From: Muricomes sp.
Lineage (GTDB): Bacteria; Bacillota; Clostridia; Lachnospirales; Lachnospiraceae
Length of the DNA: 19,870 bases
Reading direction: 5' to 3'
Assembly (NCBI GenBank): GCA_020024675.1
Contig: JAHHTM010000009.1
Coordinates: forward strand, 1-19,870
The notes beneath the pieces were generated by a model. It saw only the letters and a program-made list of their open reading frames with translations. It was not told where the DNA came from and did not search any database. How positions within the stretch are numbered: the stretch's first letter is position 1; every line of letters begins with the position of its first letter. The position numbers and the translations under genes were made by a program. Positions 8,601 to 14,859 of the stretch are shown piece after piece.

Positions 8601-10688
8601 TCCATCATATTTTTCTGTGCCTTCTGTATACCCCGCAAATCCACCTGTCATATCTTTTACATTGGAGACAGCAGCCTGCTCAACTACACAATTCTGTATT
8701 TTTACATCTCCTACTATTCTTCCCACAAAACTACCTGTGGCAAAGATATCGGAACGATTTGAATTTATGGTAAGAAGTCCTATTAAAACATCTGACAGAC
8801 TTCCTATTCTTTCAAGTCCCGGAATTGCCCAGCCCAAAAGTGTATCAAGAATGCCTCCTACAAGTCCTAAAACTCCTCCCAGAATTCCTCCAATGGTTCC
8901 AAGAAGAATTTTAACCAGACTTAAATTCACCAGTTTTACTTCTGTAGACTGATTGTTGACGGTTACATTCTGTAGATGAATATTTTTTACTACAGTCGTT
9001 CCCTTGCTGTGTCCCAGTTCCTTGTCATCAATCTGACTAGAAATTGATCCAAAAAATCCTACACCTCTTGTTGTAGATGGATCAAGTTTTCCTACCTGTT
9101 GCACATTCACATTACTGATTGTTACAGGCTGACCATCAACCATTTCTTTCCGTCCTTCCATATTTCCGGAAAGATTGATTGGATTCCATATATCTTCCTC
9201 TCCATTAGAAAATTCACCTGACGACAAGTTAATATCACGGAAAACAATATAATTGGAGTCAGATGAATACGTTAGATCTTTATATTGTTTCTCTAACTGA
9301 AAAAAAGTTTTATATTCATTTCTTTTGGAACCAATAGATGGATGATCTGTATTTTCGTCTTTCAATCCGACAATTTCTTGTTTGCCCAAAAGTTCACCAA
9401 GTATTTCCCCTAACAAATTTCCGACAATTCCTACAACTGCACTTAATAAACCTTTCGGATCTCCCCAGTCTACATTCATTAAATCTTTACACTTCTCTGG
9501 CTTTTGCCCAAAATACTGAAAACCCTCTGTTTGCTCTTTGATATCTTGATAAGATACATCCGTTTCTCTAATATCTCTTAAATTAAAATCCGCATCTCCC
9601 GGATAATAAGGTACTATTTTGCTGCCTAGTGGAACCAGTAACAGTCTTGCTTCCGTACGAAGAAACAGCATCGGTGTAACCTGAGTATCTGTTCCGATTT
9701 TTCGAAGCTGCTGTTCATTTCCAATTAGTATATATTTCTTACCGTCAATTTCTGTATATACCTGCCCTACATGTTGACGACCTGCTTTCTGCTCTTCCGT
9801 AGTGGTTCCTTGTGCATACTGCTCTGCTTTCAATTCTGGCATCTGCTCCGTAAATTTTTTTGAAAGCATATAGTGATGTTTCTTACTATATGTCAGATAA
9901 TCCTGTGCTGCCTCTACGGTTTCGTCTGCCGGCTTACCATTTTTATATAGAAACTGCCCCATTCCAAAATCAGAAGCAATCATGTCTTTCGACATAATAG
10001 GTTCTGTCTCTGACTCTTCCGATGCAACCGTTAAAAGTTGATAATTATGATACACATAAACCGCATCCAGTTCCGAATTGTACAAAGGATCTTCTTCTGT
10101 CACTGATTCTGAAAGGAAACTTCCCCTGAACCCTTCCGGAAGCAGCCATAGATTTTTTTCATCCAGTTCAATATCATTCATGAGCTGATATTTTGCTTCC
10201 ATACTGTAGGTAATAGTAGTTCCGTTTTCTGTAACCTCTTCTCCTGTTCCATAAATATCTTCTCTGTCATCATTGATATGTACCAACTGACCTGATCCAA
10301 CTGCATACAACTGACTCTTGTTGTAGATTTTAATAATTCCATTCTGATAAATCTTGGAATAGTCTGTTACCTCTTGAACCGACTCCTCTTGCGCATCCTG
10401 CATTTCACCTTCACCGATCTGTGGTTCTTGTGGCTTTGAATCAATCTCTTCCTCCGGCTGAAACTCTTGCGGTTCCAACTTTGTCTTTTCTTCATTTTCC
10501 ACTTCTGTTTCATTTATAGATTTACTGTCATTCGTTTTTTCTTGCACCTCATTGCTATGTAAATCAGACACAATATGCGGCATTACCTCAAGATCGGCCG
10601 CGTATACCGGAACGCCTTGTACCAAGATTGTTACACACAAAATCCACGCAAGAATTTTTTCCCATTTTTTCCGCCTTTTCCATTTCAT
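2610..10688 (-). CDS. Giant LPXTG surface protein with GLUG-like repeats, probable tip/ancillary pilin adhesin
   Basis: This is a cell-wall or pilus-tip protein of about 2,692 residues. The start chosen is the ATG at 10688, preceded by GGGGAG with 8-base spacing. An upstream in-frame ATG at 10721 has no site and overlaps the previous gene. Seen: basic N-terminus and signal peptide (cut near VYA/AD, residue 31); an acidic E/Q-rich linker; a unique N-terminal region with hydrophobic stretches near residues 413-434 and 594-624; about 30 [AV]GG[FYL]xG repeats from roughly residue 680 to 2370; a Cna_B-type domain (about 2534-2654) with RKVWKK, YEVTED and ITN as likely isopeptide elements; and LPNTGG at 2655-2660, a hydrophobic helix and basic tail. 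Repeats of this type occur in GLUG-motif surface proteins and usually form beta-solenoids. Large size, first position before pilin and sortase, and a C-terminal sorting signal suggest a tip adhesin; the ligand is unknown. The 8-kb frame has no interruption. Confidence 0.9.
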   Translation of the reverse strand: MKWKRRKKWEKILAWILCVTILVQGVPVYAADLEVMPHIVSDLHSNEVQEKTNDSKSINETEVENEEKTKLEPQEFQPEEEIDSKPQEPQIGEGEMQDAQEESVQEVTDYSKIYQNGIIKIYNKSQLYAVGSGQLVHINDDREDIYGTGEEVTENGTTITYSMEAKYQLMNDIELDEKNLWLLPEGFRGSFLSESVTEEDPLYNSELDAVYVYHNYQLLTVASEESETEPIMSKDMIASDFGMGQFLYKNGKPADETVEAAQDYLTYSKKHHYMLSKKFTEQMPELKAEQYAQGTTTEEQKAGRQHVGQVYTEIDGKKYILIGNEQQLRKIGTDTQVTPMLFLRTEARLLLVPLGSKIVPYYPGDADFNLRDIRETDVSYQDIKEQTEGFQYFGQKPEKCKDLMNVDWGDPKGLLSAVVGIVGNLLGEILGELLGKQEIVGLKDENTDHPSIGSKRNEYKTFFQLEKQYKDLTYSSDSNYIVFRDINLSSGEFSNGEEDIWNPINLSGNMEGRKEMVDGQPVTISNVNVQQVGKLDPSTTRGVGFFGSISSQIDDKELGHSKGTTVVKNIHLQNVTVNNQSTEVKLVNLSLVKILLGTIGGILGGVLGLVGGILDTLLGWAIPGLERIGSLSDVLIGLLTINSNRSDIFATGSFVGRIVGDVKIQNCVVEQAAVSNVKDMTGGFAGYTEGTEKYDGLSQLLGGTVSLLAKILNIIPGIGIGDLITLLLQNNIINVGQLFPVGYYKPVLENCSVHLASSVIGSDTTNYTGGFVGIQIATKMSGCVVTNLQSVKAKTGAGGFAGIERDAVINSLLSNLGVQLVSFDIQSRQDNCIVIGHSLNVSATDLYAGGFNGIMTNSVSTGCKVQNISKVSAGKYAGGFTGRATIGAGIVLGNEDERKHNLLGSVTELLTQLVAPGNEDKLNTLLALSGLTPSELHYCEVQGENWTVTAKENYAGGLLGQGDGATISLIQSKGAGDQEILDTKPTILNGLASVQARNYAGGLGGSIVTANPIGILNQTIGVGSYLPFYAGNIQLIGSNLKVTAEEKYASAGFGLMLGGRAENVIIRNVDAVIAQNYVGGLAGRAGAGSLAQTGGIDVLGLGLIKVNNVLSLAQGVNVKAKDIQIWGIESGAIISATGTPWNTTSKEEIFAGGLVSEADGIQVKNANVSNIKEIKAEKNSGETSYAGGFTGKSHTGGLAGIAQKEADGKLKLSGILDVSNLLTLVPYLLPEYENCKVEFVSNGENPQVLADYAGGFFGQMDSGKVTNPEQEPYAVYGIVKVKATECAGGFAGKIKAGAAASSNGLKLLGGILNLDLNNLLSVLNVYIPVIESAGIKSADGGFTVEATNNESSAGGYAGIASGATIRKSNVDSLKHTKVDESDYFNASCYAVKAGRYAGGYVGRADIDSAAQVGGGLKLLNLLDLNNLLSAMKVVATKIEDCNVSGMVGGFSVLANGKGDIGKAGGFAGEGSGCQITNSNVYNFLYIIGQEMAGGYAGHLEPGNAVAVLGEKSDILNGLINVNDTLASLVNAFVPIIKNSETTAVPCGGTVCAKGTTDTAHVRGLAGGYVGYNHGATIKGNDSKTSGRKECAVVRLRSVYGTEAAGGFTGFMENADLVGTGNLNILFGLVSVNNVLGLLNAVYPTETNTAVYGPLRKLDVDTWNKWADAVAANGAYGAQFPADKVEDQTALEAMIPKYAYGYDVTAGRKEAGNLAKQLGDAGGYVGKMQGGVITEAHAWDTKTVTAYKSAGGFAGEMMTGGVAEIGNVSLANGALDILGSINAVQTFVPVIRNSDISGFQSGLNVISHGIPQQGDRIEKVGYAGGYVGHVVGGQIWGNWNTPSNTPSTFHITDAVEKEENNRCFVDNLRQVNGTASVGGFVGLVEPGGAASLDTAGKGGLLDGLLQNLIKEPKDLVQLLNATMSTIEAADVKAWDDYGITINGVYSDGTANTKYAKSAGGFAGELQGTVIGKLNHPEQGTTVTNLRSVTGGKHAGGFFGYADVSSVAEISNSDGAGNSTSIIGKLIGLDSITALDSFRTFIYDSKVFGTKAAGLSVDAKEGNSYGYPNTPFFTGNAGGFGGSLCNGSVKGSSVENLREVEGRNYVGGFIGHLDKGGVLQVDNIGLLGKFLSAGADILSAFGSHVDNSKVSGIPEGFTVKSENSAEDENKDEIAGGFAGYADLARMKNNQVENIKQVSSGQTAGGFVGKTSFKYLAEIKVDSPLVNKLVELLKQLLKAIWLEDIQSGPGIEVNLGIIKVHVVSKEDGLLHVNLLGLDIGIELVKTQSGNGLAKIHIGDSVIEINCAEDGSVKMDDQHLKDEIHISLIKANRTRIERCTITGIKEGYDVYGGGAGNDKNGVGEKGCAGGFAGYNNEGLFKKNEMYLADVIRGTKDITGPFSGKTNLNTNTPEFINSVFKIEGEDNHYRIYRDLQNITNAENYNKVMKGSKELQNGFTHTPEWNIYEFHHRAKNKVEKVSDLIGAVLEGPDNEEVPLNAYMEQGAKVVLMNDVGTKPTEPDETAPPADVQDPCKDMVQLRIRKVWKKDKEANRPEKILLHFTRSYVDGQGNTIQDSAFNSANHTVELTKKDYQSKNVWEKIITGLPFTAYYKDVDGTKRYYTYEVTEDALDGYQTTITYQGKYHYDITITNRKKFTGFLPNTGGAGTFWIYTIAILVFLSMAAMELNSRKKQVYNK
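3580..8650 (-). repeat. Array of about 30 imperfect GLUG-like coding repeats
   Basis: By eye I count about 30 copies of [AVT]GG[FYL]xG, such as AGGFAG, AGGYVG and VGGFVG, inside the giant protein, spaced on average about 55 residues. Many lie in longer units: AGGxxG, a gap, a hydrophobic LLxLNNLL-like run, then I-(N/D/G)-(C/S)-x-V. At DNA level the plus strand repeatedly shows AATCCTCCGGCA or close variants (for example near 4696, 5428, 6829 and 7126). The copies diverge, so this is an old protein repeat, not a recent DNA amplification. Confidence 0.88.
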
Positions 10689-10717
10689 CTTTTGTTCTCC
10701 CCACTTCCTGTAATCCA

Positions 10718-11122
10718 TCAAACGTAATTTAAAATATCCTGAATAGAAGTCCTCCGAGCTCTGTCTATGAGTTCATTTTGTAATCCACAATAAAACTTTC
10801 TAACTGGACATGTTAAAGTAGCACCTCTACTACAATATTCATCTTCTTCCAAACATCTATTAATTCTTATTGTATTTTCCATGATCTGCAAAATATTTCC
10901 AAATGAAATATCAGAAATTTCTTTTGCCAGTTCGTAACCGCCATGATTCCCAGCAAAAGCAAGAATGATTCCTGCTTGTTTTAATTTTTTTAATACTTTT
11001 AACACATATCTCTCTGGAATCCCCATTTCTTCCGCTATTTGATATGCATTTTTTCTATTTCCTTTACTTTCTAAACATAATATGACTCGTATCGCATAAT
11101 CTGTTGTAATATTTAACTGCAT
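10718..11122 (-). CDS. Rrf2-family transcriptional regulator with cysteine cluster
   Basis: This 134-residue protein has the Rrf2 winged-helix N-terminus (TTDYAIRVILCLES, then AEEMGIPERYVLKVLKKL and GGYELAK). Rrf2 proteins such as IscR, NsrR and CymR sense iron-sulfur clusters, NO or cysteine status and bind promoters as dimers. C90, C97, C105 and C112 lie in the region where IscR/NsrR hold their three cluster ligands, but the spacing (X6, X7, X6) is wider than the X5-X5 of IscR. Cluster binding is therefore plausible, not shown. The stop lies 29 bases before the chosen start of the giant surface protein, and no terminator was seen in between, so it is probably the first gene of the pilus operon and may regulate it. 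GGAG lies 11 bases before the ATG. Confidence 0.9.
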   Translation of the reverse strand: MQLNITTDYAIRVILCLESKGNRKNAYQIAEEMGIPERYVLKVLKKLKQAGIILAFAGNHGGYELAKEISDISFGNILQIMENTIRINRCLEEDEYCSRGATLTCPVRKFYCGLQNELIDRARRTSIQDILNYV

Positions 11123-11201
11123 CTATAATGCATCTCCATCCTATACCATCAAGGTGTATTTAAAGCAAAAAATCTTTCACTATATTTCTACTTGATTTTA
11201 T

Positions 11202-11230
11202 ATTATATCCAATATCTACCAACGTTTAAC
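11202..11230 (-). promoter_or_regulatory. Candidate promoter of the Rrf2-pilus operon
   Basis: On the minus strand a perfect TATAAT (-10) lies at 11207-11202. Seventeen bases upstream is GTTAAA (11230-11225), a weak -35. It lies between the response-regulator terminator and the Rrf2 start, about 80 bases before the ATG, which fits the start of a separate transcript. A weak -35 suits activated or repressed control. Confidence 0.4.
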
Positions 11231-11243
11231 CAACAAAAATAGT

Positions 11244-11282
11244 AAAAAAAATCCATCATACCATTTTGATATGATGGATTTT
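11244..11282 (-). terminator. Intrinsic terminator after the two-component system
   Basis: A 13-bp perfect stem (11248-11260 with 11270-11282) has a 9-base loop. In the minus-strand RNA it is followed by a run of eight U (11251-11244, partly shared with the stem). It ends the kinase-regulator transcript 30 bases after the regulator stop and separates it from the pilus operon. Confidence 0.9.
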
Positions 11283-11311
11283 CTCCACTAATAATTTTAT
11301 AAATCATCCTT

Positions 11312-12097
11312 TTATTCCACATCATTAAGAATACTCGCTAAAATGTATTCTCCCCATGAATATTCCGAAAGAAATTCTCCTTCAAATTTATTTTTCTGCA
11401 TATGTGGATTTTCTTTCCAAGCGTAATAATCGCAATCAACTATTGATACATTTATCATCTGTCCCCTTGGTGTTGATAACAATAAATCCGAAAGTTCTTC
11501 TACTTCAAGTATTTGCTTTAACCGTTTTAATGCATTATAATAGACCTTCATTTTCACATTGCTATATTCTCGTTCTTCCCAAATCGTAGAATATATTTCC
11601 TCATTACTGATTTCCTTACCACAACGTGAAGCAACTAGTGCCAAAATTTCTTTTGCTTTGCCTCGCAATGCAATTGGAGTTCCATTTTTCAGAATATTGA
11701 ATCTCCCAAACATCTGAATATATATTTTTTGTATCCTTTGGGAAAGTATTTGCATTTTTTGCACCATCATTTCAATGGTTTCTCGCTTATATGGCTTTAC
11801 AATATAGTAATCACCACCAATTAAATTTGAATCTCGAATATACTCATCATAAGCGGAAATAAAGACAATCAAGATATCCGGGCATATATTACGAAGTTTC
11901 ACAGCCAATTCTATACCATTCATCTTTGGCATTCTAATATCGAGAAGTGCCAATTGAACTGGATTGTCCTGTACATAAGAAATTGCACTATCTGCATCTT
12001 CAAATTGTGCTGTTACATTAAGATTTGGAATTCCCTCACTTAAACGCATAAAGCTTCTTAACATAATTGGCTCATCATCTACTATAATTGCTTTCAT
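11312..12097 (-). CDS. Two-component response regulator, REC plus SARP-like DNA-binding domain
   Basis: This 261-residue protein has a receiver domain (residues 1-115) with acidic pair D7-D8, phospho-acceptor D53 in LLDIRMP, S81 and K101 in IVKPY. After a short link, residues about 125-225 (FGRFNILKNG, then KAKEILALVASR and YYNALKRLKQILE) resemble the winged-helix and BTAD-like region of SARP-type activators. This C-terminal pattern is seen in some Firmicute regulators paired with LytS-type kinases. The gene overlaps the kinase 3' end by 23 bases, with AAGGAG about 8 bases before its ATG, so the two are translationally coupled. Its targets are unknown; the neighbouring pilus operon is a reasonable guess. 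The family is secure and the regulon is not. Confidence 0.9.
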   Translation of the reverse strand: MKAIIVDDEPIMLRSFMRLSEGIPNLNVTAQFEDADSAISYVQDNPVQLALLDIRMPKMNGIELAVKLRNICPDILIVFISAYDEYIRDSNLIGGDYYIVKPYKRETIEMMVQKMQILSQRIQKIYIQMFGRFNILKNGTPIALRGKAKEILALVASRCGKEISNEEIYSTIWEEREYSNVKMKVYYNALKRLKQILEVEELSDLLLSTPRGQMINVSIVDCDYYAWKENPHMQKNKFEGEFLSEYSWGEYILASILNDVE

Positions 12098-14498
12098 TTT
12101 TCTTTTCTCCTTTCATTGGAATTTTCACTATAATTCTCGTTCCTTCTCCTATCTTACTTTCAATTTTAACCTTGGCATTCATAAGGTTTTCAAATCTGAA
12201 AATCAAACTAGACAATCCTGTAGAATCTCGTCCTTTATGTTCTACTTCATTTTTAATCGTTTCTACATCAAATCCAACACCATTATCTTCTACCTTTATA
12301 ATAACATCGTCTGATTTACGATATGAGCTGATAATAACTGTCCCTCCTATTTTCCCACGCTCGTAAATTCCGTGACGAATGGCATTTTCCACTAAAGGCT
12401 GAATGCTAAGAGGTACAATATTAAAATCACTCTCCAAAATATCATATTTAACCTGCATTTTTTCTCCAAAACGCATTTTCTCAATACTTACATATGCTTT
12501 TATATTTTCTATTTCTTGAGAAAAAGGAATCAACTCTTCACTTGCCATAGATTTAATGCATGCACGCAAATGAGTTGTGAAATCAAAAATTAAATCTGCA
12601 GCATATTGGGGATTTTCCAAAACCACCTCTCGAATAGATGCCAGCGCATTGTAGAGAAAATGTGGTTGTATCTGACCAGTTGAAATTTTAATTCTTGACT
12701 CATTGAGCTGAATTTTAAGCTTTTCCAGTTTCTCTTCATTTTTCTCTTGAGCTTCTCGATATTTGCTGATGTCTGACACAACTGCATAACCATATTTAAT
12801 TCCACTAGAAGCATATTTAACTTCCATCGAATCAGAAACTGCAAGCCAAGAGCCATCTTTACAAATCATCCTATATTCACAAATTCCACTTTCTCCAGTT
12901 TTACTTAATTTTGTTATAAACTCCTCGTATTTTGGTTGATCTTGTTCTACCAAAAGTTTAGAATAATTTCCACCTTCTCCCATAATTTCTTCTAATTCTT
13001 CTGAAGAGTAACCTAACATTTTTTGAAACCCATCACTAACATATTCTACATGTATTGGTTCATTTAGATAGTAGCGATACAACCCTGTCGGAACATATGC
13101 CATCATCTCTATCGTCTCTTCAAACAATTTATGTTCTGCTGTTGTATCCATTATTGTTCCAAAAACTCTAACCACTTTCTTCGTGTAACCACTTACAGGA
13201 ACAAGAATAATTTTCATCCAACGCGTTTTTTCATTTTCTTTTTGTAAAATGGATTCAAAAGAAACTATTTTTCTATTGTGAACAACATCTTTGACTTCTG
13301 CAATCAATCCTTCAAAATTAAATTCTGGATGAGCCATTTTCCATTTTTCTGATTTTGCAAAAAACGGCTCTATCGTATCACAACCATAAATCTCTTTAAA
13401 TTTTTCATTCGTGTCTATTCTATCTTCTTCGACATTGTATCGAAAAACAGGACAAGTTAATTCATCCATAATTTTATTATAGTGATCGTACTGAAGATAA
13501 CGATCTATTTCGAATTTTTTTTGTTTTTTTATATATAGGATCATTAGAAGTATTGAACTTGCCAAGGAAATAATAAACATTAATGTGACTGTTATTACAC
13601 TTTTTTTTACAATTTGATTGTTTTTTTCATATCGTGAAATTGCAATATCTTTATCCACCACATTAAAAATTGTCCATCCATCTAATTTGCTTGGATTATA
13701 AGCAGCATATTTTGTTTTTCCTTTATAGTTTAATATACATTCTCCCGATTTCATATTTTTTAAATCTCTCTTTAATTCTTCATCTGAGATATCTGTAAAT
13801 GTAAGCCCATTATCTTTTTCAAACAAATTATGTAATAATAACAACCTATCTTTAGCATTACTTATCAAAAGAATGTCACCTTCTTCATTTACGGCAAACA
13901 TACTAGCGTTTCCATCAAATTGTACATCTGCTATTATTGCCTCTTCTATTTGCGAAACTTCTCTGCTTTTGAATAAAACTCCCCATATTTTTCCTTTTAC
14001 ACTAACTGGAATAGCATATAAAATTTCAGGTTCTTTTGACCTTAACGTTTTTTCAAGATATATACATTTTTCTGTTGCTCTTCCCTGAACGATATCTGTA
14101 AAATAACTTCTTTCACTGATATTTCCGATTTTCTCTCCATTATAATCAATTGCTTCCCCAGATAAATCTGCAAATCCTAACATTGTAAATTTTTCTGTTT
14201 GTTCCAACATACTCCACATGGTGTCAAACTGTTTTCCATCCTCCTCATATTTTGATGCCAAAACACTCTCAATTCCATATAACTGTGCAAATTCCTTATT
14301 AGTACATGATTCAATCATAATCACTTGTGTCTTTGCCTTATCCCTTAACTCATCGAATGCTCTTTGTTTAGCATTTTCTGTTAATGTAAAATTCATTACT
14401 ATAATATTGATTAAAACAACAACACTAATTATTGTTACATATAGTACACAAAACATAACCGAATAAATTTTCCTATTTCCTTTTCCTAATTTTTTCAT
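12075..14498 (-). CDS. Membrane sensor histidine kinase, dCache-PAS-PAS-LytS type
   Basis: This 807-residue kinase has TM1 at about residues 11-36, an extracellular region of about 260 residues resembling a dCache ligand-binding domain (ERSYFTDIV, then AIPVSVKGKIWGVLF), and TM2 at about 302-323. Two cytoplasmic PAS-like domains follow (about 340-455 and 465-580; the second ends with a PAC-like CKDGSWLAVSDSME). A short coiled-coil-like link (582-604) leads to the His_kinase motif TGQIQPHFLYNA with phospho-His613. The ATPase has N-box PLVENAIRHG (N705) and G1 box DNGVGF (D738). The architecture indicates a receptor for a small extracellular molecule that phosphorylates the overlapping response regulator; the ligand is not predictable from sequence. 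The start has AAGGA 6 bases upstream. Confidence 0.93.
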   Translation of the reverse strand: MKKLGKGNRKIYSVMFCVLYVTIISVVVLINIIVMNFTLTENAKQRAFDELRDKAKTQVIMIESCTNKEFAQLYGIESVLASKYEEDGKQFDTMWSMLEQTEKFTMLGFADLSGEAIDYNGEKIGNISERSYFTDIVQGRATEKCIYLEKTLRSKEPEILYAIPVSVKGKIWGVLFKSREVSQIEEAIIADVQFDGNASMFAVNEEGDILLISNAKDRLLLLHNLFEKDNGLTFTDISDEELKRDLKNMKSGECILNYKGKTKYAAYNPSKLDGWTIFNVVDKDIAISRYEKNNQIVKKSVITVTLMFIISLASSILLMILYIKKQKKFEIDRYLQYDHYNKIMDELTCPVFRYNVEEDRIDTNEKFKEIYGCDTIEPFFAKSEKWKMAHPEFNFEGLIAEVKDVVHNRKIVSFESILQKENEKTRWMKIILVPVSGYTKKVVRVFGTIMDTTAEHKLFEETIEMMAYVPTGLYRYYLNEPIHVEYVSDGFQKMLGYSSEELEEIMGEGGNYSKLLVEQDQPKYEEFITKLSKTGESGICEYRMICKDGSWLAVSDSMEVKYASSGIKYGYAVVSDISKYREAQEKNEEKLEKLKIQLNESRIKISTGQIQPHFLYNALASIREVVLENPQYAADLIFDFTTHLRACIKSMASEELIPFSQEIENIKAYVSIEKMRFGEKMQVKYDILESDFNIVPLSIQPLVENAIRHGIYERGKIGGTVIISSYRKSDDVIIKVEDNGVGFDVETIKNEVEHKGRDSTGLSSLIFRFENLMNAKVKIESKIGEGTRIIVKIPMKGEKKNESNYSR

Positions 14499-14677
14499 TC
14501 GATTCCTTCTTTCATAAATAACTATTTAAAATACTCCCCGTTAGTATGACATAAATTAAATTTTACTCTTATCTAGAATTTTAGTATAGCATTTAACACA
14601 TACTATTTCTACAATTGCTATTTTTCTTTTATTTATTACAACTAAAAATTAATAACCATAAGTCTTCTTTTTTGTTC
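14499..14677 (-). promoter_or_regulatory. AT-rich leader of the two-component operon with candidate promoter
   Basis: This gene-free AT-rich stretch lies upstream of the kinase. On the minus strand an extended -10 (TGC then TATACT, 14591-14583) is the best promoter candidate. The matching -35 (TAGAAA, 17 bases upstream) is poor, which is common with extended -10 elements. No riboswitch-like structure was recognised. Confidence 0.45.
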
Positions 14678-14726
14678 AAAAAAAGAGAATGAAAACGATG
14701 ACATTTTGTCCATCATTTCCACTCTC
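14678..14726 (-). terminator. Strong intrinsic terminator
   Basis: Arms 14685-14700 and 14711-14726 pair over all 16 positions in the minus-strand RNA with three G-U pairs; the plus strand would have three mismatches, so the minus strand is the functional one. The loop can close further. A run of seven U (14684-14678) follows. It ends transcription from the alarmone synthetase side before the kinase promoter. Confidence 0.92.
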
Positions 14727-14733
14727 AAATTAC

Positions 14734-14772
14734 GTTTCCTATAGGAATCGAACCTATAACTAATCCTTAGTT
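14734..14772 (-). other. tRNA T-arm-like hairpin pair, possible tRNA 3' relic or structured 3' UTR
   Basis: On the minus strand ATAGG, TTCGATT, CCTAT (14757-14741) is a perfect 5-bp stem with a canonical T-loop, extendable by one pair. Directly upstream, AACTAA GGA TTAGTT (14772-14758) forms a 6-bp hairpin that abuts it, like the long variable arm of a class II tRNA. A possible 3' acceptor strand AGGAAAC follows, but no matching 5' strand, D-arm or anticodon arm exists. So this is not an intact tRNA. It could be a degraded tRNA end left by integration, or part of a small RNA ending at the next terminator. Confidence 0.4.
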
Positions 14773-14859
14773 GTTATATCTCCATGGAATACCTCGACCT
14801 ACTTTTCTAAATGCTCTGGCAATCTTTAATCTATCTATTTCTTCATAACCTTACATATG

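Noticed and set aside
3580..8650. CRISPR-like regularly repeated DNA
   Set aside because: The repeats are short, divergent and in frame within one continuous coding sequence, with irregular spacing and no cas genes.
8617..8952. Plus-strand open frame of 111 codons inside the giant gene
   Set aside because: It is a mirror of the biased antisense coding strand, with no ribosome site and low-complexity, proline-rich translation; the same applies to the other plus-strand frames.
10689..10721. Upstream ATG-ATG start for the giant surface protein
   Set aside because: It has no ribosome binding site and overlaps the Rrf2 stop; the ATG at 10688 has GGGGAG at good spacing and gives a normal signal peptide.
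14734..14830. Intact tRNA gene on the minus strand
   Set aside because: Only the T-arm and an abutting hairpin fit; no 5' acceptor strand, D-arm or anticodon arm can be built upstream.
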